Source: Bacillota bacterium (GTDB lineage: Bacteria; Bacillota_C; Negativicutes; CTSoil-072). From it: a stretch of DNA of 11,795 bases. Below the pieces are notes generated by a model. The model did no database searches, had not been told where the DNA came from, and worked only from the letters and a program-made list of their open reading frames with translations. Shown piece after piece: positions 6,533 through 11,795 of the stretch. The first letter of the stretch is position 1; the number at the start of each line of letters is the position of its first letter. The stretch is taken from assembly GCA_017861495.1 (NCBI GenBank), contig JAGFXW010000073.1, positions 1-11,795 of the forward strand, written 5' to 3'. The position numbers and the translations under genes are program-made.

Positions 6533-7708
6533 ATGCGCCAATTTGAGGCAATTCAAATCTATCTGTATCAACTGGTCCACGAGAAAGAGCACGGTATTTT
6601 CGGCAAGCTGGTATTGGCTGTCCTGCAACTGTTTTCCTGGTGTTATGGCGCCGGTGTTTGTTGTAAACTGCTGTTATACCGCTGCGGCATATTCAGGCAG
6701 CATCGTCTGCCGTGTACCGTGATCAGCCTGGGGAATATTACCGTCGGCGGAACCGGCAAAACGCCAACCGCCCAAGTCCTGGCGGCGTTAATCCGGGACA
6801 TGGGCTGCAGGGTTGTGATCCTGAACCGGGGCTACCGGGCCAAATGGCGCGAGCCAATCGGGCTTGTTTCGGACGGGCAGCGTATTTATATGTCGGCTGC
6901 CGAGGCCGGCGATGAGGCGTTTCTGCTGGCGAAAAACGTGCCGGGCGTAGCGGTTGTGGTCGGGAAGGACCGTTCCTTGACCGGCCAATATGCTGTCCAG
7001 AAATTAAACGCGGATGTTATTATCCTGGATGACGGCTACCAGCATTGGCAGCTGGCCCGGGATTTGGATATTGTATTAATTGACACGCTGAATGGTTTTG
7101 GCAATCATTTTTTGCTGCCGCGCGGTACGTTGCGGGAACCATTGGAAAACCTGAACCGTGCCCAACTTTTTCTGTTGACAAAAGTCGACCAGTCACCGGA
7201 CAATACCCGCGATCAAATCCGGGAAGTTTTGCAACGCTATAACCAAACCGCGCTGATCGTAGAAAGCGTCCATAAGCCGCTTCGCTGTATTGAACTGGAG
7301 GATTGGGACAAGGGGTTGCGCGCGAAGGCGTTCACGCTGGAAACCATGCACGGCAAAAAAGTATTGGCCTTTTCGGCAATCGGCAACCCCTCTTCATTCG
7401 AACAGACTTTACAGCATATCGGGACTACAGTCGCCGTATCCAAACGGTATCCCGACCATCATGATTATACGATGGCGGAAATGCAGGCTGCCATGGAAAC
7501 GGCAGTGCAGGAATCCGTGGATGCGCTGGTGACTACCGAAAAGGATGCAGTGAAAATTCCGGCGGAGTTTATCTATTCCGACCGTCCCTTGCCGGTATAC
7601 ATTATCGGCATTGAGGTCGAAATTACCGGCGGCAGCCGGGAGTTTATGGAACTGGTCCGGACTGTTTCCTGTAAAAAGAATTCATCGCAAACTGGAGGCA
7701 AACAATAG
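6533..7708 (+). CDS. lpxK: Tetraacyldisaccharide 4'-kinase LpxK
   Basis: LpxK phosphorylates the 4' position of the lipid A disaccharide to give lipid IVA, using ATP at the inner membrane. The protein has 391 residues, longer than the E. coli enzyme (328) because of an N-terminal extension and a short C-terminal tail. A hydrophobic anchor lies at about residues 25-50. The Walker A loop is within GNITVGGTGKTP (67-78). NRGYRAK, GDEAFLLA, VVVGKDR, the DDGYQHWQLARDLDIVLID block and LPRGTLREP follow in family order, and VTTEKDAVKIP is near the end. AAAGGCGG upstream is a moderate ribosome binding site. The gene starts 30 bp after waaA and its TAG stop directly abuts the kdsB ATG. It looks complete, so the step after the damaged lpxI and lpxB genes is preserved. 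Confidence 0.96.
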   Translation: MRQFEAIQIYLYQLVHEKEHGIFGKLVLAVLQLFSWCYGAGVCCKLLLYRCGIFRQHRLPCTVISLGNITVGGTGKTPTAQVLAALIRDMGCRVVILNRGYRAKWREPIGLVSDGQRIYMSAAEAGDEAFLLAKNVPGVAVVVGKDRSLTGQYAVQKLNADVIILDDGYQHWQLARDLDIVLIDTLNGFGNHFLLPRGTLREPLENLNRAQLFLLTKVDQSPDNTRDQIREVLQRYNQTALIVESVHKPLRCIELEDWDKGLRAKAFTLETMHGKKVLAFSAIGNPSSFEQTLQHIGTTVAVSKRYPDHHDYTMAEMQAAMETAVQESVDALVTTEKDAVKIPAEFIYSDRPLPVYIIGIEVEITGGSREFMELVRTVSCKKNSSQTGGKQ

Positions 7709-8434
7709 ATGCAAACGTTATGTGTAATTCCAGCCCGGTTTTCTTCTACCCGCTTGCCGGGAAAACCGCTGGCGGATATTGCCGGCAAGCCAATGATCCA
7801 ACACGTTTATGAACGCGCCGCGCAGGCGGTTCGCCCGTTTCAGGTCATTGTGGCGACGGATCATCAACTGGTGTATGACGCAGTCAAAGCGTTTGGCGGG
7901 GAAGTCATGCTTACCTCAGCCGATCATCCGACCGGGACTGACCGGTTGGCGGAAGTGGCCCGGTCCTTTCCGGAAGCGGAAGTGATTGTGAATGTGCAGG
8001 GGGATGAGCCGCTGATTGAACCGGCTGTGATTGACCAAATGGCAGCAGCGTTTGAAGGGCGGCCCGAACTGCCGATGGTAACGATGATGACGGCGATGCG
8101 GCCGGAAGAATATCACGACCCCAACGCGGTGAAGGTGGTTACGGATCAACAGGGCTATGCACTGTATTTTTCCCGTTCCCTGATCCCTTACCCGCGGGTT
8201 AAAAATATCCAGGTGCCGGTTTATAAACATATCGGCCTGTATGCGTATCGCCGCGATTTCCTGCTGCAATACGCCGCCCTGTCACCGACGCCGCTGGAAC
8301 AGGCCGAGTCGTTGGAACAATTGCGCGTTCTGGAACACGGCCACCGGATTAAATTGCTGACAACGGATTACCGGTTCATTGGAGTGGATACTCCGGCTGA
8401 CCTGGAACGTGTCAATGCGCTGTTGCGTAAATAA
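7709..8434 (+). CDS. kdsB: 3-deoxy-manno-octulosonate cytidylyltransferase KdsB (CMP-Kdo synthetase)
   Basis: KdsB activates Kdo with CTP to CMP-Kdo, the donor for WaaA. The 241-residue length is typical. The N-terminal nucleotide-binding loop PARFSSTRLPGKPL is at residues 8-21, followed by DHPTGTDR (72-79) and the metal-binding VNVQGDEPLI (94-103). FSRSLIPYPR, HIGLYAYRRDFL, PLEQAESLEQLRVLEHG and the terminal GVDTPADLERV are all present. The ATG directly follows the lpxK stop, and its ribosome binding site GGAGG (7694-7698) lies inside the lpxK tail, so the two are probably translationally coupled. The gene is intact. Confidence 0.97.
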   Translation: MQTLCVIPARFSSTRLPGKPLADIAGKPMIQHVYERAAQAVRPFQVIVATDHQLVYDAVKAFGGEVMLTSADHPTGTDRLAEVARSFPEAEVIVNVQGDEPLIEPAVIDQMAAAFEGRPELPMVTMMTAMRPEEYHDPNAVKVVTDQQGYALYFSRSLIPYPRVKNIQVPVYKHIGLYAYRRDFLLQYAALSPTPLEQAESLEQLRVLEHGHRIKLLTTDYRFIGVDTPADLERVNALLRK

Positions 8435-8446
8435 GGAGGAATTTTT

Positions 8447-9271
8447 GTGCATACAGTCGATATTGGATCCATTGCTATCGGCGGGAAAAACCCAATTGCG
8501 CTGATCGCCGGCCCCTGTGTGATTGAGGGCCTCGAACGGACACGGGCGATTGGCCGGGCGATCCGCGAGATCACCGATCGCTTGGGCATTCCTTATATTT
8601 TTAAAGCTTCTTTTGATAAAGCAAACCGTTCTTCCTACCATTCCTTTCGCGGACCGGGCTTGGAAGACGGGTTGGAGATTTTGCGGACCATCCGTCAGGA
8701 TTTGAACGTTCCGGTTGTCAGCGATATCCACTGTGTCTCGCAAGTTGCTCCGGCAGCCGCAGTCCTTGATGTTTTGCAGATCCCGGCCTTTTTGTGCCGC
8801 CAGACGGATCTGGTATTTAGCGCAGCCGCTTCCGGTTTGCCGGTAAATGTAAAAAAGGGCCAGTTTTTAGCGCCGAAAGACATGAAAAATGTGATTGACA
8901 AAATCCGTGAAGCCGGCAATGAGAAAATTTTGCTGACGGAACGCGGTGCCAGCTTCGGCTATAATAATTTGGTCGTTGACATGCGGTCCCTGCCGATTTT
9001 GCGGTCCATGGGATACCCGGTTGTTTTCGACGGCACGCACAGTGTCCAATTGCCGGGCGGAGCCGGAACCTCTTCCAGCGGACAAAAAGAATTCGTTCCG
9101 TATTTGACCCGGGCGGCAGCCGCCGCCGGAATCGACGCATTGTTCCTGGAAGTACATGATAATCCCGCGGAAGCCTTGTCGGACGGGCCGAACATGCTGA
9201 GCATCGATCAATTGGAAAGTGTGCTACGTGATGTGCTGGACATTGATGCAATCGTCCGCCGGCACAAATAA
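8447..9271 (+). CDS. kdsA: 3-deoxy-8-phosphooctulonate synthase KdsA, metal-dependent type
   Basis: KdsA condenses phosphoenolpyruvate with arabinose 5-phosphate to Kdo 8-phosphate. The 274-residue product shows IAGPCVIEG (20-28), [46 protein letters not shown] and [18 protein letters not shown] in the usual order. Cys24 in GPC corresponds to the metal-ligand cysteine of the Aquifex-type enzymes; E. coli-type metal-independent enzymes have Asn there. The other expected ligands are the His of GTHSVQLPG, the Glu of LEVHDNP and a nearby Asp, all present. So I infer a divalent-metal-dependent enzyme. The start is GTG 8447, six bases after AAGGAGGA (8433-8440), which overlaps the kdsB stop. No in-frame ATG would keep the N-terminal strand. 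The gene is intact. Confidence 0.97.
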   Translation: MHTVDIGSIAIGGKNPIALIAGPCVIEGLERTRAIGRAIREITDRLGIPYIFKASFDKANRSSYHSFRGPGLEDGLEILRTIRQDLNVPVVSDIHCVSQVAPAAAVLDVLQIPAFLCRQTDLVFSAAASGLPVNVKKGQFLAPKDMKNVIDKIREAGNEKILLTERGASFGYNNLVVDMRSLPILRSMGYPVVFDGTHSVQLPGGAGTSSSGQKEFVPYLTRAAAAAGIDALFLEVHDNPAEALSDGPNMLSIDQLESVLRDVLDIDAIVRRHK

Positions 9272-9289
9272 CCATATCAGGAGGCGAAC

Positions 9290-10258
9290 ATGATTATAGA
9301 ACAAGCTCGCCAGGCGCTTGCCATCGAAGCGGCGGCGATTGAGGCGTTAATTCCCCGGATCAACGACCAATTTTCCATGGCCGTCAATATGATTTTGCAG
9401 ACGCCGGGGCGCGTTATTGTTACCGGTATGGGAAAGTCCGGCATCATCGGCCGAAAAATTGCTGCCACGTTGGCCAGCACGGGAACGCCGGCTTTTTTCC
9501 TTCATCCGGCGGAAGGTATCCACGGCGACCTTGGAATGGTTACCGGCGAAGATATTGTCATCGCCTTATCCTATAGCGGCGAAACCATTGAGTTGATTTC
9601 GATCCTGCCAACGATTAAACGGCTCGGCGCCCGTATTATTTCTTTGTGCGGCCGCGAAGCGTCCACATTAGTGCAAAATTCGGATGTGTTCCTGAACGTA
9701 TCCGTGGAAAAAGAGGCCTGTCCCCTAGGCTTGGCTCCTACCGCCAGCACGACGGCGGCGCTGGCCATGGGCGATGCCCTGGCGGTTGCCCTGCTGTCGG
9801 TCCGTCAATTTACGCAGGAAGATTTTGCCCTCTTTCATCCGGGCGGAGCGCTGGGACGCAAGCTGCTTCTGACCGTGGAAGCGATCATGCATAGCGGCGA
9901 AGAAAATCCGGTCGTCACGATGGATAAAACCGTCAAGGAAGCCTTGTTTGTCATTACCGCCAAGGGTCTGGGGGCAACTACCGTGGTCGATCACGATGGT
10001 CGTCTGGCGGGAATTATCACCGATGGCGATATTCGCCGCGGATTGGAAGAAGGACATGATTTCCTGGATAGGCCGGTGACGGCGCTCATGACGAAACAGC
10101 CGCGTACCATCACCAAAGAGAAGCTGGCGGCGCATGCCCTGCACCTCATGGAAAAAAATCAACCGCGCCCGATTACGGTCTTGCCGGTTGTTGATGAAGA
10201 CCGGCGTGCGATCGGGATGATTCACCTTACTGACTTATTGCGGCAAGGAGTGGTATAA
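9290..10258 (+). CDS. kdsD: Arabinose-5-phosphate isomerase KdsD (KpsF/GutQ family)
   Basis: KdsD converts ribulose 5-phosphate to arabinose 5-phosphate, the KdsA substrate. The 322-residue product has a sugar isomerase (SIS) domain followed by a pair of CBS domains from about residue 205. SIS motifs include GMGKSGIIGRK (46-56), STGTPAFFLHPAEGIHGDLGM, the SYSGET phosphosugar loop (about 94-99), KEACPLGLAPTASTT and FHPGGALGR. His183 in the last motif matches the important His193 of E. coli KdsD. CBS domains usually bind nucleotides or regulate activity; the ligand here is unknown. The ribosome binding site AGGAGG is well placed 18 bp after kdsA. The stop and the kdsC start overlap by one base (TAATG). 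It belongs with kdsA, kdsB and kdsC, which favours the lipopolysaccharide isomerase over a GutQ-like role. Confidence 0.96.
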   Translation: MIIEQARQALAIEAAAIEALIPRINDQFSMAVNMILQTPGRVIVTGMGKSGIIGRKIAATLASTGTPAFFLHPAEGIHGDLGMVTGEDIVIALSYSGETIELISILPTIKRLGARIISLCGREASTLVQNSDVFLNVSVEKEACPLGLAPTASTTAALAMGDALAVALLSVRQFTQEDFALFHPGGALGRKLLLTVEAIMHSGEENPVVTMDKTVKEALFVITAKGLGATTVVDHDGRLAGIITDGDIRRGLEEGHDFLDRPVTALMTKQPRTITKEKLAAHALHLMEKNQPRPITVLPVVDEDRRAIGMIHLTDLLRQGVV

Positions 10259-10803
10259 TGGATTACAAGACACTGGCTGCCAATGTACAGCTCGTGGTCT
10301 TTGACGTTGACGGCGTTCTTACCAACGGGCAATTGTTTTTTGGCTCCAACGGAGAAGAACTCAAGGTTTTCCACAGCCAGGACGGTCTGGCCATCAGCGC
10401 AGCCCGCCGGGCGGGTTTAAAAACAGCCATCATTACCGGGCGCTGGACAACGATGGTCGAACTGCGCAGTGCGGAATTGCGTATCGATGCGGTATATCAA
10501 GGCGTCGTTGACAAGTTGGCGGCGCTGCATGAACTCTTGAAAAAATATGCATTGACTCCGGAACAGGTCGCCTACGTGGGGGATGATCTCAATGATCTGG
10601 CCGCCATGTCTGTTGTGGGACTGCCTTGCGCCGTTGGCAATGCTGTCCCGGAAGTGAAAAAAGCGGCCGGCTATATTGCCGAGCGTTCCGGCGGGAATGG
10701 CGCCGCACGGGAAATCATTGAAATGATCCTGAAGGCTCAGGGAAAATGGGCCGGCGTTGTTGCTTCCTATCTCCAACCCGGCGGCGTGGAAGCGAAACAA
10801 TAG
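10258..10803 (+). CDS. kdsC: Kdo-8-phosphate phosphatase KdsC
   Basis: KdsC removes the phosphate from Kdo 8-phosphate before CMP activation. The 181-residue HAD-superfamily (C0, tetramer-forming) protein has the nucleophile motif FDVDGVLT, with Asp16 and Asp18. Thr60 is in ITGR, Lys86 in DKLAAL, and Asp109, Asp110 and Asp113 are in VGDDLNDL. It lacks a large cap domain, as expected. ITGR is followed by WTTMVELRSAELRIDAVYQG, slightly different from the common RRAAELGI form, but no catalytic residue is missing. A short C-terminal tail of about 15 residues goes beyond the family core. Start ATG 10258 overlaps the kdsD stop by one base, and AAGGAG sits just before it. The gene is intact. Confidence 0.96.
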   Translation: MDYKTLAANVQLVVFDVDGVLTNGQLFFGSNGEELKVFHSQDGLAISAARRAGLKTAIITGRWTTMVELRSAELRIDAVYQGVVDKLAALHELLKKYALTPEQVAYVGDDLNDLAAMSVVGLPCAVGNAVPEVKKAAGYIAERSGGNGAAREIIEMILKAQGKWAGVVASYLQPGGVEAKQ

Positions 10804-10840
10804 GATAAAATCTCTCATCTTTTGTAAAGGAGGACACAGA

Positions 10841-11737
10841 GTGTCCAATGCTTGGCAGTACTACCTCATCAAAGTATTTAGCCGGCTGATTTGCCGGCTT
10901 CCATATTCCTGCATTTTGGCGCTTGGGAAGATACTGGGAATTGTGTATTACCGTGTGGCTGCCCGTCCGCGGCGTCGGGCTATAACACAGGCTTCCGAAC
11001 ACCTTGGCATTTCTGAACAGGAAGCGTCTGCTATGGTTCGCCGGCTATGTGTCCATCTTGGGCAGACTTTCCTCGAGATAATGTATACGCCGGAGCTGAA
11101 TCGGGACAATATCGGTCGCTTTGTTACCATTGAGAATCGCCATTATCTGGAGGAAGTTCTTTCCAATGGGCGCGGAGCCGTGATACTTGCCGCCCATTTT
11201 GGCAATTGGGAGTGGCTGGGGGCTACTCTTGCCTTAATCGGCGTTCCGTTGTCCAGCGTGATCAAGCCGCAGCCGAATCAACAGCACACCCGCATTTTGA
11301 ACGAATTTCGCCAGAATACGGGGATGCAGATTTTTAACCGTGGGACTTCGGAATTATTGGGAATATCACGGGCTTTGAAGCAGGGACGCTTTGTCGGTTT
11401 TGTTGCGGACCAGGATGCGGGAAAAGGCGGGTTGTTTGTGGAGTTTTTGGGTGAAATGGCCTCTACGCCACTGGGACCTGCGACATTTGCCCGTAAATTT
11501 AATATTCCGGTTATTCCCACCTTCATTACCCGTCTGCCGGAGGGCGGCCATCACGTTTTGGTCATGCAGCCGTTCTACTGTGAAAACACGGGCAATGAAG
11601 TCGAGGATTTATTGCAGGCAACAAAAAAAATGGTCGAAATCACGGAAACGATGATCCGAAAAAACCCGGACCAGTGGTTGTGGTTTATGAAACGCTGGAA
11701 TACCAAGCAGCGTGAGAAGGCGGGCGAAACAGCGTGA
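10841..11737 (+). CDS. Lipid A biosynthesis acyltransferase, LpxL/HtrB family
   Basis: Members of this family transfer a secondary acyl chain from acyl-ACP to Kdo-lipid A or a precursor at the inner membrane. I choose GTG 10841 (298 residues) because AAAGGAGGA lies about 6-7 bases upstream. The frame is open back to 10757, but those codons overlap kdsC and look non-coding. The N-terminus is hydrophobic (about residues 7-40), as for the membrane anchor of the family. The HX4E active-site motif is His119 to Glu124 in AAHFGNWEWLG. Conserved features further on are the FVADQDAGKGGLFVEFLG segment, STPLGPATFARKFNIPVIP and WLWFMKRW near the end. Which hydroxyl is acylated (LpxL- or LpxM-like) cannot be told. 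The start is 37 bp after kdsC, and the stop overlaps the next start by 4 bp (GTGA). Confidence 0.92.
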   Translation: MSNAWQYYLIKVFSRLICRLPYSCILALGKILGIVYYRVAARPRRRAITQASEHLGISEQEASAMVRRLCVHLGQTFLEIMYTPELNRDNIGRFVTIENRHYLEEVLSNGRGAVILAAHFGNWEWLGATLALIGVPLSSVIKPQPNQQHTRILNEFRQNTGMQIFNRGTSELLGISRALKQGRFVGFVADQDAGKGGLFVEFLGEMASTPLGPATFARKFNIPVIPTFITRLPEGGHHVLVMQPFYCENTGNEVEDLLQATKKMVEITETMIRKNPDQWLWFMKRWNTKQREKAGETA

Positions 11738-11795
11738 ACAAGAACATGTCTCTGATCATTGCGTTTACGGTAGTGATCCTGGCCGGCGGGTTATA
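11734..11795 (+). CDS. N-terminus of a membrane-anchored protein, probably LptC (partial)
   Basis: GTG 11734 overlaps the acyltransferase stop (GTGA), and the frame stays open to the window end, giving about 20 residues: a short polar start (VNKNM) and a hydrophobic stretch rich in Ile, Val, Leu and Gly. LptC, the bitopic inner-membrane component of the lipopolysaccharide export bridge, begins this way, and in such clusters lptC, lptA and lptB commonly follow the lpxL-type gene. A purine-rich stretch (GAGAAGG) precedes the GTG. An alternative start is ATG 11746. Only the anchor is visible, so the family assignment is from context. Confidence 0.6.
   Translation, partial: MNKNMSLIIAFTVVILAGGL

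Noticed and set aside
10880..10899. Inverted repeat AGCCGGC / GCCGGCT with a six-base loop, near the start of the acyltransferase gene.
   Set aside because: It is inside clear coding sequence; GCCGGC is very frequent throughout this window, so a chance dyad is likely.

Overview
The window is a single-strand, tightly packed cluster for lipid A and Kdo biosynthesis and transport, that is, the inner core of lipopolysaccharide. All genes are on the + strand. The contents suggest a diderm Firmicute, most likely Negativicutes (Sporomusa/Pelosinus-like). The reasons are strong AAGGAGG-type ribosome binding sites, moderate GC content, use of LpxI rather than LpxH, a cysteine-type (metal-dependent) KdsA, and a gene order typical of the LPS clusters known from that class. 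The taxon is an inference from style and gene order; no marker gene is present.

Layout, left to right: the last 10 codons of an upstream gene (probably lpxC); fabZ; a 181-bp spacer with two inverted repeats; lpxA; lpxI (frameshifted); lpxB (with an internal in-frame gap); msbA-type ABC flippase; waaA (kdtA); lpxK; kdsB; kdsA; kdsD; kdsC; an LpxL/HtrB-family acyltransferase; and the first 20 codons of a membrane-anchored protein that is probably lptC. Most junctions are overlaps or gaps under 40 bp, so this looks like one operon. The only sizeable non-coding stretch is fabZ-lpxA.

How the genes work together: FabZ supplies the hydroxyacyl-ACP branch point. LpxA (with LpxC and LpxD outside the window) builds UDP-2,3-diacylglucosamine, LpxI cleaves it to lipid X, and LpxB joins lipid X to UDP-diacylglucosamine. 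LpxK adds the 4'-phosphate. KdsD, KdsA, KdsC and KdsB make CMP-Kdo, WaaA attaches Kdo, and the LpxL-like enzyme adds a secondary acyl chain. MsbA flips the product and the Lpt system exports it.

The unexpected content is in two adjacent genes. lpxI carries a perfect 2 x 17-bp tandem duplication (1546-1579) that breaks the frame after about 23 normal codons; removing one copy restores a textbook LpxI of 267 residues. lpxB, immediately downstream, stays in frame but lacks 16 residues where the family has its conserved F(V/I)GH(P/T) block; counting against E. coli LpxB puts the gap exactly at residues 155-170. These are two consecutive enzymes in one essential pathway, while every other gene looks intact. 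Either the lesions are recent and biologically meaningful (loss or switching of lipid A synthesis), or they are sequence/assembly errors. I see no phage, transposon, CRISPR array, tRNA or rRNA, and no obviously new multi-gene system.
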